DNA of 64,000 nt from Nitrospirota bacterium (GTDB taxonomy: Bacteria; Nitrospirota; JACRHL01). Every line of letters begins with the position of its first letter. The first letter of the stretch is position 1. Of this stretch, positions 16,437-25,569 are shown in pieces. The DNA lies in NCBI GenBank assembly GCA_029858285.1, contig JAOUFN010000006.1:1-64000 (forward strand). The letters run 5' to 3'. Both the position numbers and the translations under genes were made by a program. The notes under the pieces were generated by a model. It searched no databases. It saw only the letters and a list, made by a program, of their open reading frames with translations, and had not been told where the DNA came from.

Positions 16437-17107
16437 GCCTGCTCCTTTCGCCGGGCGGCCAGACGGCTGCGGGCCGCCTCGAGCTGTTCCGGTGTGTTGA
16501 CGTTGACCAGCCCGCCCAGTTCCGGATCCCAGGTGGACAGGGTGGACTCCGCCACCCGCACCCCCAGGTCCCGGGCCAGGGCCTGCACCCGCAGTTCCCC
16601 CGCCTCGATGCGGCGGGCGATTTCCGGCGCAAGGCTGCGATGATACACCGCCATCAGGGGGTGGGCCACCTCGCCGGTCCACGGCACCACCAGACGCGGG
16701 GTCGGAAGCGTCTTCAGTGCGGTGCGAATCAACCCCTCTGCCAGGTGTGGCGACGGGAACGCCAGATCGGTGGCCATCACCAGCAACCACGGGTGGCGGG
16801 CCGCCGTCAGGGCGGCGTGAATGCCGGACAGGGCGCACACCGGCCAGTCGGGGCGGTCGTGCACCGTGCGTACCGGCTCCGGCCAGAGCATGTCGTGCCG
16901 CTGGCCGGGGCGTTCCACCGCCAGCACCTCGCCGCACAGTTGCGCCAGCACCGCCAGCACTCGTCCCCCCAGGGTGCCGCCATCGAAGGGCAGTGTGGCC
17001 TTGTCGGCGCCCATGCGCCGCCCGTGCCCCCCGGCCAGCAGCGCGCCACTGACCTCGGGAAAAAAGTGTGCCGCGCCCCCGTCCGTCACGGCTGCCACAC
17101 CGGGCAA
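16433..17107 (-). CDS. mobA: Molybdenum cofactor guanylyltransferase MobA
   Basis: A 224-residue nucleotidyltransferase. The signature GALLAGGHGRRMGADK is at residues 21-36. It is followed by an LPFDGGTLGGRVLAVL helix and the metal-binding VMATDLAFPSP segment (the common MobA form is DMPF; here TDLAF). It attaches GMP to molybdopterin to make the MGD/bis-MGD cofactor of DMSO-reductase-family enzymes. It is translationally coupled to moeA. The start is ATG 17107; the first 19 residues before the Rossmann strand are longer than usual, so a later start is possible. Confidence 0.88.
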   Translation of the reverse strand: MPGVAAVTDGGAAHFFPEVSGALLAGGHGRRMGADKATLPFDGGTLGGRVLAVLAQLCGEVLAVERPGQRHDMLWPEPVRTVHDRPDWPVCALSGIHAALTAARHPWLLVMATDLAFPSPHLAEGLIRTALKTLPTPRLVVPWTGEVAHPLMAVYHRSLAPEIARRIEAGELRVQALARDLGVRVAESTLSTWDPELGGLVNVNTPEQLEAARSRLAARRKEQA

Positions 17108-17276
17108 AATCCTCCGAAAGATAACCGGGTGGCAAAATTTTGGCTAATGGGTGTCACCAACGCTTCCTAAAACCGACGGTTTGTGTGCAGTTGTTGACCT
17201 TGTACAAATTTGAACCAGAACTAACGATTTAAATAAAAATAATAAGTTATGTGTAATTTTAGGCTGGTTTTCCGGG

Positions 17277-17294
17277 TTGGCAAGGCTCTTGCTG
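17277..17294 (+). promoter_or_regulatory. Sigma-54 (-24/-12) promoter
   Basis: TTGGCAA-N5-TTGCTG has GG at 17279-17280 and GC at 17291-17292, exactly 10 bases apart. Transcription would start near 17304, giving a 39-base leader to the small zinc-ribbon gene at 17343. The upstream region 17160-17270 is unusually AT-rich and is a suitable place for an enhancer-binding protein and DNA bending. Confidence 0.78.
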
Positions 17295-17342
17295 TCTTTC
17301 TCTGTGAGTTTTTTATTGGCCCTTCCCAGCGAGGACCCACAA

Positions 17343-17528
17343 ATGGACAAAACAGCCACCTGCCCCAAGTGCCGCGGATACATGTACACCGAGCGGTTTG
17401 CCGACTTTTCGCTGACCTTCTTCGCGTGGAAGTGTCTGAATTGCGGCACAGTGATGGATGCGGGCATCATCGAAAACAAGTCCGGCCTGCACGTGAACCA
17501 CATGAAAGTGGAAGTGGCGGCCAAGTAG
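17343..17528 (+). CDS. Small zinc-ribbon protein under sigma-54 control
   Basis: A 61-residue protein with CPKC near residue 7 and CLNC near residue 32, a zinc-ribbon arrangement. The intervening segment is aromatic (MYTERFADFSLTFFAWK). It has its own sigma-54 promoter and its own terminator (17581), so it is a monocistronic unit. The function is unknown. Small two-knuckle proteins of this type can bind RNA, DNA or another protein. AT-rich upstream DNA and the isolated position suggest dedicated regulation. Confidence 0.8.
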   Translation: MDKTATCPKCRGYMYTERFADFSLTFFAWKCLNCGTVMDAGIIENKSGLHVNHMKVEVAAK

Positions 17529-17580
17529 GTCGGATGCATCAGTCTGATCTGCCGACCTGATCGGTGGTCAGCAGCATGTC

Positions 17581-17627
17581 GGGGTGGCGGTGGCGCGTTC
17601 GTGGTGCCCTCGCCACCCCGTTTTTGT
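17581..17627 (+). terminator. Rho-independent terminator
   Basis: GGGGTGGCG (17581-17589) pairs with CGCCACCCC (17611-17619) and is followed by GTTTTTG. It closes the zinc-ribbon transcript ahead of the convergent tldE gene. Confidence 0.85.
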
Positions 17628-17706
17628 GTCCCTCCGACGTGCCGCAGAGATGCTGTGTCATCCGCAGCGGCTCTGCCTGTGGATGGACCCATGCCGGTGA
17701 ACGCCG

Positions 17707-19215
17707 TTATTGCCCGGGGGGGCTCCCCCCCGCGCCTCCCGCCACCGTAACCCCCTCCAGCCGCACACCGGCGGGGCCGCGATAGGCGGCGCGCACCGCC
17801 GTCTCGGTGGAAAAGTGCGCGTCGGCGAAGGCGGTCCATACGTTGCCCGACACACTGCCCCCCACCACCGGCTGTACCGAACCGTCCTTCCCCACCAGAT
17901 AGGCGGTGCGCAGTTCGCCGGAAAACGATCCGGTGATGGCGTTGGGGTGAAAGGTGGAAAAACGCAGGGCGTGCAGCACCGGGCCGTCCGCCAGCAGGTC
18001 GGCCAGGGGAGTGCCGCCGGTGGCGACCACCGTGTTGCCCCCCGAACCTGTGGCCGGGATGCCCAGATAGTCGGCAAAGCGCCTGGACGCGGTGCGGCGC
18101 ACAAAGCGCCCTCGCTCCACCACGGTAACCGGGGTGCAGGGCTGGCCGTCGGCGTCGAAGGGGTGGCTGCCGTGCATCCACGGCATGAGCGGGTCCACCC
18201 CCAGGGTCAGGGGGTCTCCCTTGATCTGGAGGTCGTCGCCCGCGTTCCCGAGGTTGCCGCCCAACAGGGATTTCCCTTCCGTCAGTCGTGACCACCCTTC
18301 GTAGCGGGAGCGGGCTCCGGCGTGGGACAGAAAGGCGTCGAACAGGGTGTCCAGCGCCTCTTCACCGAACACCACGGGCAGAGTGGCGGTGGCGGGCAGG
18401 GTGGCGCGCAGGCGGTCGGCCACCCAGCGCGCGTGGCGCTCCACCGTGCCCCCCAGGTCCAGCTCTTCCGGGCGGCGCGCGCGGCGAATGCCCAGGCATT
18501 CCACCGACTCACTGCCGGAACCCGCCAGCAGCACGAACTCGGCGAACAGGTCGGTGGCCCGGTAGCTGGCCTCGAATCCCTCCGAAGTGCACACCGTGAC
18601 GCGGTGCCGCTCGGCAAACAACTCGCTGGCGCACAACGGAGAATGGGAGGCCGAACGGGATGAGGAACCCCCTGCGGCGCGGTCCATCTCCACCGTAAGG
18701 TCGGCGATGACCGCGCGGGGGTCGGCGGCGATGCGCGGGTCTTCCAGTTCCAGTGCCGCCACGCTGGCGGCGCCGGGCAGGGTCCAGGGTGGATTCGCCA
18801 CCAGCCCGGCGCGCTCCACGGCGCGGGCAATGTGGGCCGGGGTGATGCGCGGATCGGGCCCGGTGACGGTAAACCCCGCCTCCCCCTGCACCTCCTTGCC
18901 GTCGCGCATGGTGCGGGTATGCACCGTGATCTGCACGCTGCGGGTGCGGGAGGCGCGCATCGCCTGGATGCCCCGGAACACCCGGTAGAGTTGGTGGCTG
19001 TCCACGCTGTGTGCCTGCACCACCCAGCCGGACACCCCCGGCGCCTGGCGCAGGGCGCGGGTGATCCGCTCCAGATTGATGTCGGCGGTGGCGTCGCTGT
19101 CGGCGTGTGCCGTCCCCGCGACGGCTGTTTTTCCATCCGGCTGCTGCACGTCCGGTTTCTCCCTTTGCTTGCGCCCTTCCGGCTGCCCCGGATCCCGATG
19201 TTCCCGGTCGCTCAC
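17707..19215 (-). CDS. tldE: TldE/PmbA-family protein paired with TldD
   Basis: A 502-residue protein of the TldD/PmbA superfamily without a HExxxH motif, hence the non-catalytic TldE-type partner. Family-like segments are LLADGPVLHALRFSTFHPNA, ITGSFSGELRTAYLVG and VQPVVGGSVSGN. It begins with GTG at 19215, which overlaps the TldD stop (GTGA). The first 45 residues are polar and repetitive and look like a non-conserved extension, so the true start could be further in. Together with TldD it should form the heterodimeric protease that trims small modified peptides. It is diverged from the PmbA at 1717. Confidence 0.82.
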   Translation of the reverse strand: MSDREHRDPGQPEGRKQREKPDVQQPDGKTAVAGTAHADSDATADINLERITRALRQAPGVSGWVVQAHSVDSHQLYRVFRGIQAMRASRTRSVQITVHTRTMRDGKEVQGEAGFTVTGPDPRITPAHIARAVERAGLVANPPWTLPGAASVAALELEDPRIAADPRAVIADLTVEMDRAAGGSSSRSASHSPLCASELFAERHRVTVCTSEGFEASYRATDLFAEFVLLAGSGSESVECLGIRRARRPEELDLGGTVERHARWVADRLRATLPATATLPVVFGEEALDTLFDAFLSHAGARSRYEGWSRLTEGKSLLGGNLGNAGDDLQIKGDPLTLGVDPLMPWMHGSHPFDADGQPCTPVTVVERGRFVRRTASRRFADYLGIPATGSGGNTVVATGGTPLADLLADGPVLHALRFSTFHPNAITGSFSGELRTAYLVGKDGSVQPVVGGSVSGNVWTAFADAHFSTETAVRAAYRGPAGVRLEGVTVAGGAGGSPPGQ

Positions 19216-20618
19216 GCCAGCCGTGCCTTCAGGCGCAGGTGGGGGCCGCCGTCGGTGACCTTGACCCACTCCTTGTAACCCTTGCCGCACATACCCAGCC
19301 CGGTGATGTCCACGCCCTTGCCCACCATGGTGATGGAGCGCAGCAGTTCCGGTACGTAGCCGGTGACGATGACCGGTGAGAACACCCGCCCGGTGAGCTT
19401 GCCGTCCACGATTTCCGAGGCCATATACCCCTCGAGTTGGATGCCCCAGCTCTTGGGGTCCTCCATACCGTTGGAGGGGCGCTCCAGATAGTAGCCGTGG
19501 CGGATGTCCGCCAGCATGTCGGCAAAATCGTCGTCACCGGGGCCGAAGAAGGTGTTGGTCATGCGCGTATACGCCTTGCGCGCAAAGGACTCGCGCCGCC
19601 CGTTGGCGGTACGCGGCAGTTTGAGTGCGTGGGCGGTGTGCAGGTCGGTGAGGGGGCGTACCAGCGTGCCCCGGTCGATGATCTGGGTACGGGTGGCGGT
19701 CTGCCCCTCGTGGTCGAAATAGAAACTGGCGGAGGCGCCGGGCAGGGACGGGTCGTCGTACATGTCCACCTTGGGGGTGGCCACGTTCTGCCCCAGAAAC
19801 TCCTCGCCCCGGGCGCGTTTTTTGGGGAACATGTCGCCCTCGGTGCCGTGTCCGAACGCCTCGTGGGCGAAGATGCCGGAAAACTCCGGCGAGAAGATGC
19901 AGTCGTAGTAACCGGCCTCCAGACGCGGGGCGCCGGTGATGCGCAGGCAGTCGGCCACCAGCGTATCCACCAGTCCGTCCGGCAGATGGGTGGCTTCCCA
20001 CCCCCCGCGGCGGCCGCGCCCGTCGTGCAGCGCGGCCTGGGCGGCGCCATCGCTGGTGGTCACCCCGAGCACCGCCTGGGTGCGCGCCAAATCCTGAAAC
20101 AGGTGGCGGGTGCGGTTGACGAACAACTCCCGGCTGCGGGTGTGGGACACCATGCCGAAGGCGTTGACCACGCGCGCATCGGTACCGCGGGCGCTGTCGC
20201 GCAGGGTACGGGTGTGGGCCACTCGGTCGGACAGGGGGATTGAATCCCAGGGGATCTCCTGGCGGGTTTCGAAGCGTGCCCGGGTTTCGGGTCCGGGGTC
20301 CACGGGCCGCGCCGTGCGGTCGACACCCGCCGCCACGGCCGCCTCGACGGTGGCGCGGGCGGCCTCCTCCAGCGACTCCGGGGACAGGTCGTCGGTGGCG
20401 GTCTCCACCAGAAAATGGCCGGTATGCACGGTGAACACCGCGCCCCGCGACGGGGTGGGCTGCATCACCCGCTCTTCGGTGCTGGCCATGCGCACCATCT
20501 CGCTGGCTTCGTCGGTGACCAGCACGGCGGCGTAGGGGACACGGGTTTCCATCCGGCGCACCAGATCGGTGAGCTGGGCACCGAGGGTTTCGATGTCGGT
20601 GTCCACGGCTGCGGTCAT
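19212..20618 (-). CDS. tldD: TldD metallopeptidase
   Basis: A 468-residue protein, the usual TldD length. The zinc-binding motif HEAFGHGTEGD is at residues 252-262 (HExxxH with H252, E253 and H257), followed by the family segment VDMYDDPSLPG and, near the end, GKGVDITGLGMCGKG with a conserved Cys. TldD/TldE degrades unfolded or modified peptides, matures microcin B17 and processes RiPP precursors. tldE starts in the last codon. No RiPP precursor gene was recognised beside it. The start at 20618 is the only ATG compatible with family length. Confidence 0.93.
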   Translation of the reverse strand: MTAAVDTDIETLGAQLTDLVRRMETRVPYAAVLVTDEASEMVRMASTEERVMQPTPSRGAVFTVHTGHFLVETATDDLSPESLEEAARATVEAAVAAGVDRTARPVDPGPETRARFETRQEIPWDSIPLSDRVAHTRTLRDSARGTDARVVNAFGMVSHTRSRELFVNRTRHLFQDLARTQAVLGVTTSDGAAQAALHDGRGRRGGWEATHLPDGLVDTLVADCLRITGAPRLEAGYYDCIFSPEFSGIFAHEAFGHGTEGDMFPKKRARGEEFLGQNVATPKVDMYDDPSLPGASASFYFDHEGQTATRTQIIDRGTLVRPLTDLHTAHALKLPRTANGRRESFARKAYTRMTNTFFGPGDDDFADMLADIRHGYYLERPSNGMEDPKSWGIQLEGYMASEIVDGKLTGRVFSPVIVTGYVPELLRSITMVGKGVDITGLGMCGKGYKEWVKVTDGGPHLRLKARLA

Positions 20619-20708
20619 GATGGGTCCTCTGGCGTGGGGCTCGAAAAAAGGGAATGGGGACAGGTTAACAGGGGGGCACGGGGGGCGTAAAGCGGCGGTG
20701 TTTCCGTT

Positions 20709-22073
20709 TTACGGAGATTCTGGAACCGATGCGGGAGAGACCGGCAACGCCGGAGGCGGGGTGGTGGTGTCGGTTCCCGGACCGCTCACGGTGCCGTCCG
20801 GCGCGAAGCTCAGGCGGGCCTCCGGAAAATCCTCTCCAGTGAGTTCCGCCACCAGGCGCGTGGCCACCTGTTGCGGGTCCAGGCGCGGAATGCCCCAATC
20901 CACCTGCACGACGCTGTGCACGCGCACCTTCACCAGATTGCCGGTGGGGGAGAGCTCTGCCTCCAGCACCGGAGCCACGCCGTTGGGTCCCCTCAGGTTA
21001 AAACGTCCCCAGGTCCAGAAATTCCCCAGGCTGTAGGCGATCAGCCGTCCCTTGTAGATTTCCACCCCACGCGGCACGTGGGGGCCGTGGCCGATCACCA
21101 TGTGGGCGCCAGCGTCGATCATGTGGTGGGCAAAGGCGTACACGTCACCCCGCCCCTCACCCGCATAGAGTTCCTCGGTCCGCGGCACATGCATTTGGGC
21201 GGCGCCCTCGGCCCCGGAGTGCACCGACACCAGCACGATGTGGTTTTGCCGGGCCAGTTCCGTCACCGAGGCCGCCGCCGCGTCCAGGTCGTAGAGACTG
21301 ACCGTCCCCTTGTTGGGGGCAAAGGCCGCCAGCCCCACCCGGGTGCCGTCCACCAGCGACAGGGACGCGGTGCGGGCGTCGGGAAAGACCGGGACCGCCG
21401 CGGGTGCCCCCGGAATCCCCCCGGCCCCCATCGCCGTACCGCCCTCCGGGATTGCGTCATCCGGGATCGTTTCGGCCTCCGGCACGGTCCCGTCGGCTGC
21501 CGGATCGGAGGTCATGCTGTCCACGCCCGCATAAGCGATGCTGTTGTCCTCCAGCGCCAGCATGGTGGACAGGCGCCCGGTCTCCAGAAAATCGCCGCCG
21601 TGGTTGTTGGCCAGGGACATCATGTTGAAACCGGTGTCGGCCAGCAGACGGGCATACCAGGTCGGGCTGCGGAAGGCGTAGCAGCGCTCCGGGTTGGCGC
21701 ACGGCTTGGTGGGGCCGTCGCCGTCGTACAGTGTGCCCTCCAGGTTGCCGAACACCACGTCGCCGCCACCCAGCAGGGCCGCCAGTTCCGGCCCCAGCAG
21801 GTCGGCCGGGGTGGCCTCTGGAGTGATGGCCGGATTGAGGTATTCGGGGCCGGGAAAGGCGGTGCCGATCATCACGTCACCCACTGCGATCACGCGCACG
21901 TTGCCGTGGGCAATGTGCATGGACATGAGCATGGGCGGCATCGCGCCGCGGCCCCCGGCGCAACCCGCCAGCAGCAGGAGGGTCAGCGGCAGGAGGGGCA
22001 GCGGCAGGAGGGGCAGCGGCAGAAGAGCCAGCCGGGCACTCGGCGCGGGGTAACGGTTTTTTTTCAGCGGCAT
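20709..22073 (-). CDS. CapA/PgsA-like poly-gamma-glutamate-synthesis-type lipoprotein
   Basis: A 454-residue protein. It has an N-terminal lipoprotein signal with very repetitive Leu/Pro (a 12-bp DNA repeat at about 21980-22022) and lipobox LLAGC. The PGA_cap domain of the calcineurin-like phosphoesterase superfamily shows GDVMIG, GNLEGTLYD, SLANNHGGDF, VSVHSGAE and a long IGHGPHVPRGVEIYKG block ending in AYSLGNFWTWG. A 60-residue Pro/Gly/Asp-rich insert (about 190-235) splits the domain. Such proteins are linked to capsule polyglutamate but are also common enzymes of unknown substrate. No capB or capC lies nearby. Confidence 0.82.
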   Translation of the reverse strand: MPLKKNRYPAPSARLALLPLPLLPLPLLPLTLLLLAGCAGGRGAMPPMLMSMHIAHGNVRVIAVGDVMIGTAFPGPEYLNPAITPEATPADLLGPELAALLGGGDVVFGNLEGTLYDGDGPTKPCANPERCYAFRSPTWYARLLADTGFNMMSLANNHGGDFLETGRLSTMLALEDNSIAYAGVDSMTSDPAADGTVPEAETIPDDAIPEGGTAMGAGGIPGAPAAVPVFPDARTASLSLVDGTRVGLAAFAPNKGTVSLYDLDAAAASVTELARQNHIVLVSVHSGAEGAAQMHVPRTEELYAGEGRGDVYAFAHHMIDAGAHMVIGHGPHVPRGVEIYKGRLIAYSLGNFWTWGRFNLRGPNGVAPVLEAELSPTGNLVKVRVHSVVQVDWGIPRLDPQQVATRLVAELTGEDFPEARLSFAPDGTVSGPGTDTTTPPPALPVSPASVPESP

Positions 22074-22446
22074 GGTCCCCCGGTGCGGGCCACTCCGGCC
22101 CGGTCGGCTGGAACGGCAATGGCGTTCGCCCTTGCCAGACTAGCAGCCGATCCCGAACGGGTCCAGCGTGCCGGTACGCCGCCATCGCCGCTCCCCCGCA
22201 ATGCCGGAATTGGGCATGCGATTGCCGAAATTCGGCCTCCCGCGCCCGAACCGGGTTCGCCTCCGGGCCAGAAATCGGCATGCAAGTTGTTGATAAACAA
22301 ATAATACAATGTGGTTCGCGGGGGTGTGGAAATTTCAGCACGGATCCTGCATATCCTTTGGTCCGGACTTTTCCCCCCGGCGGCCGCCCTTCCTCCCGAA
22401 TACGGGAGGGGGGAATCGCTATGTGTTCCCGCGTTCGTGGAGTTGC
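22074..22446. other. Divergent intergenic region
   Basis: This lies between the minus-strand CapA-like gene and the plus-strand 985-residue lipoprotein. A 32-base AT-rich patch at 22280-22312 (TTGTTGATAAACAAATAATA core) is the likely promoter area. No coding sequence with a convincing start is seen. Confidence 0.5.
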
Positions 22447-25404
22447 ATGTCCACCGCTTGCACCAATATGGGCCTCCGACCCGGCCGACCCGGCCGACCC
22501 GGCGGGGCCTGGCTCGTTCTGTGCGCACTGCTGTCCGCCTGCGGTGGCTCAACCGGTCCGGCGGCCCCCATTCTGGACGATGTCCAGAGCGGTCCCATCT
22601 ATTCCGGCCCGCCATCCCCACAGATGCGCCTGAGTACCCCGGTGGGGGAACTGGAGCGGGGCCTGCCGCGGGTGGCGGTGGATGACCTCGGTAATGCCCT
22701 GGCCGTATGGCCGCTGTTCCGACCCCAGGCGGGCGAGGACGGCACCGACCGGCACCCGCTGCGCTTTGCGGTAAAGGATGGGCAGAGTGACCAGTGGGGC
22801 ATGGAACAACTGGTGCCTGGGACCGACGCCAGCATCCTGCCCAACCTGAATTTCACCTCTGCCCAGACGACTGCGGAGCGCCTGCTGGCGGGGAACGGCA
22901 CATTCCTGCTGGCCTTCAGTGAGGGTTCCTCGACCGGTCCGCATAACCTTCGGCTGATGGTCTATTCGATGGCGACGGGGGGAGCGGCGCCCGGCTGGAC
23001 GGCCGACACCACGGTTTTGCTGGATGCCAACGAAACGATTCTGGATGCAGTGGCGGACGGCCCCGGTTTCGTGGTGCTCACCGGCATCCTGAACACCAAC
23101 GGGCGCACCTGGGTGCGCCGCACGCGCCACAACGGCACCTCCTGGCTGCCAGCCGAAATGGTCGCCGAGGAGCCGGACAGCAACGTGGCCGTGGTTGCCG
23201 CCGCCGCTCAATCGGGCGACAGGACGGCGGTGTTGCTGCGGAGGTTTTTCGGTGGAGTGGAGCAGCTTCCCGTCCATTTCATCGGGGCGGCGCTGCCCCC
23301 TGCGCTGCCCACGGATCCGGTGACGTACGACACCCTGACCTACACCATACCGGTCAGCCAGCTTCCCGGGATTGAGCAGCCCCGGATCAGCCGCTGTGGG
23401 GCGGGGGTGGCGATAGTGGGGAAATTACGGTCGTCCAACACGGGCCAGTACGGCGTGGTGGCGGTGACCGCCTCCCCGGCCATCGGGCTGGGCACGGTGA
23501 CCCAGGTGGGCCCCAACAATCCCCAGGACATATTAGGGCTCTGGTCCGGGGGCTCCACCCCGCTGGGCTGCGTGGTGACCTGGCAACGCAAGGGGTTCTC
23601 TGCATCCGATCGCCGCCAGCAGGCTGCGGTGAACGTGAATGGTGTCTGGAGCGGGATGAAGGATTTCGGAACGGTTTATGGTGCTGCCCAACCGCTCTTC
23701 GCCGGCGGTCCCGGCGGTTTTGCCATCCTTTACGGGTCCACCAACCTTGGTTACCTTAGGCCTGGGGTCTACGCCGCCGCGGTGCTCAATCTTGCCACTG
23801 GCACATGGAACCTGAGCGGGGGAATGGTCTGGGCCATCCCCCTGAACAACGAAGCCGCCAGTCCGGCCCCGATGCCGGTGCTGGCTGCGGTGGGCAACTC
23901 CGGTTACGTTGTGCTGTGGGTGGATGGCCGGAACGTTCAGCAAAAGGGTCTGTATTATAATTATACCGGCTCCACCTGGACCGCCTGGTCCCCGCCCGGC
24001 CTGGGCAGCCCCGTGCTGCTGGGGGGAGCGGCGGGAGGCGGCAAGGCGGTGGCCGTCTGGAGCACTCCCCCGGATTCCACCGGGGTGACCCTGTCCTCGG
24101 CGCCGGAAGGCGGGGCGTGGGCCACGACGCCTCTGGGGCGGCTGCCAGCACCCCCGGCGAACGTGGCCCCGCAACTGGTTGCCAACCCGTTTGGAGATGC
24201 TGTCGCCGCGTGGCGCGATGCCCAGAACGGCGGCACATATTCCCGGCTTTACCAGAACGGCGAATGGTCCCCCACCCCCCCGACGGTGCCGGACTCCACC
24301 CAACAGGGTGAGGCCATCTACCTGCGCAACGACAGCCATTCCTCCGTGGTGCAGTGGTCCCGCCAGTCGGTCAAGGTGCTCGATCTGCCCGGCGGCTCGT
24401 GGCGCGATCTGTCTCCCGCGGCCATGTTCAACATCTCCGGCGCGCAGGCGGAGAGCCGTGGAAACATGCAGGGGGTGGCGTGGACCAATCCGGGCGGGGT
24501 ATATGCCTGTGTGCGCGAAGCCGACCCCTGGCAGTGCAGCGGCACCGCACTGTTCGATTCCTGGTTCCCCGGGCGCGAGTCCCTGATCCCCGGGCCGGGC
24601 GGGTTTGCCCTGATCGGTACCGGTTCAGCCGGTCCTTACGCAGGGCGGACTCTGGTGCGCATCTACCAGCAGGGCGCGGGTTGGCAGCCCCAGGCCGAAC
24701 TCGACCTGGCCGCCGACTGGTCCATGGCCGGGGGGTACAGCAGCTACATGGCCGCCGGTGCCCGGAGCGACAAGCTGGACCTCCGGCTGTATGCCAACGG
24801 CACATGGAGTTTTCCCACCCTCATGGGACCGTTTCCCGAGGGAGTGGGGGGAGGCACCGTCCGCAACATCCGGGTGCTGGCCCGCGTCGGCGGCGGCTTC
24901 GCGGTTCTGTGGGAGGTAGAGGCCAACGGCACCACCAGCGCGAATGCGGCGCTTTATCGGGATGGCAAGTGGGAGCGGGAAATGGTCATCGGTGATGGGC
25001 GTATAACCGGTGCCGCAGCTCGTCCCGAGGGGTTCATGGCGATCCTCCGCACCCCGGCGCCGGGTGGCGGCTGGATTGCGGCGCTCAGTCACCAGCACGC
25101 CGGGAAATGGATCACCCTGCCGCCGCTGGCCGACGGCACGCCACTGCGTCCGCTCTCGGTTGCCGCCGGTCGCAACGACTATGGACTGGTGGCCATGGGG
25201 GGAAACGCCCTGTATGGGATGCGCTACACTCCGGGAACCGGTGGCGACTGGGGCTGGACCACGCCCCAGCGGCTGGACACAGACACCGGTATGCTGCCCC
25301 TGAACATCCACATGACCGTCTCCGGGGCCAATTACCTGGCTGTCTGGACCCAGGCGGAGGTTTTGGACCCCCTGGCTCCGCAGGCGTGGACCGCCGGTTT
25401 CTGA
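22447..25404 (+). CDS. Large surface lipoprotein with repeated propeller-like modules
   Basis: A 985-residue lipoprotein: signal segment WLVLCALLSACGG with lipobox LSAC at about residue 32. A GRPGRPG stretch from a 9-bp DNA repeat lies just before it. The mature protein is built of about 60-residue beta-rich units, each with a Gly-Asn/Gly-Asp-x-Ala-x-x-Trp turn (for example GNALAVW, GDAVAAWRD, NYLAVWTQ) and Trp-rich strands. This is the look of a multi-bladed beta-propeller or sialidase-like fold. No catalytic motif was recognised. The tiny HExxH lipoprotein at 25570 follows on the same strand. GTGGAG lies upstream of the chosen ATG. Confidence 0.7.
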   Translation: MSTACTNMGLRPGRPGRPGGAWLVLCALLSACGGSTGPAAPILDDVQSGPIYSGPPSPQMRLSTPVGELERGLPRVAVDDLGNALAVWPLFRPQAGEDGTDRHPLRFAVKDGQSDQWGMEQLVPGTDASILPNLNFTSAQTTAERLLAGNGTFLLAFSEGSSTGPHNLRLMVYSMATGGAAPGWTADTTVLLDANETILDAVADGPGFVVLTGILNTNGRTWVRRTRHNGTSWLPAEMVAEEPDSNVAVVAAAAQSGDRTAVLLRRFFGGVEQLPVHFIGAALPPALPTDPVTYDTLTYTIPVSQLPGIEQPRISRCGAGVAIVGKLRSSNTGQYGVVAVTASPAIGLGTVTQVGPNNPQDILGLWSGGSTPLGCVVTWQRKGFSASDRRQQAAVNVNGVWSGMKDFGTVYGAAQPLFAGGPGGFAILYGSTNLGYLRPGVYAAAVLNLATGTWNLSGGMVWAIPLNNEAASPAPMPVLAAVGNSGYVVLWVDGRNVQQKGLYYNYTGSTWTAWSPPGLGSPVLLGGAAGGGKAVAVWSTPPDSTGVTLSSAPEGGAWATTPLGRLPAPPANVAPQLVANPFGDAVAAWRDAQNGGTYSRLYQNGEWSPTPPTVPDSTQQGEAIYLRNDSHSSVVQWSRQSVKVLDLPGGSWRDLSPAAMFNISGAQAESRGNMQGVAWTNPGGVYACVREADPWQCSGTALFDSWFPGRESLIPGPGGFALIGTGSAGPYAGRTLVRIYQQGAGWQPQAELDLAADWSMAGGYSSYMAAGARSDKLDLRLYANGTWSFPTLMGPFPEGVGGGTVRNIRVLARVGGGFAVLWEVEANGTTSANAALYRDGKWEREMVIGDGRITGAAARPEGFMAILRTPAPGGGWIAALSHQHAGKWITLPPLADGTPLRPLSVAAGRNDYGLVAMGGNALYGMRYTPGTGGDWGWTTPQRLDTDTGMLPLNIHMTVSGANYLAVWTQAEVLDPLAPQAWTAGF

Positions 25405-25569
25405 CTCCCCGATCCGGTCGTCCCGCGACCCCACCCCCGCAGCGGTTTCTGGCAGAGGAGCCGCGGCAAACAGAAATCCCTCAACCCGCGTGTTTTTCCA
25501 TCCGAGAAAGCACTTGGGGGCGTCCGTCCGGGCGCCCGTGCGGCCGGGTGCCGACCGAGGGAGAGGGTC

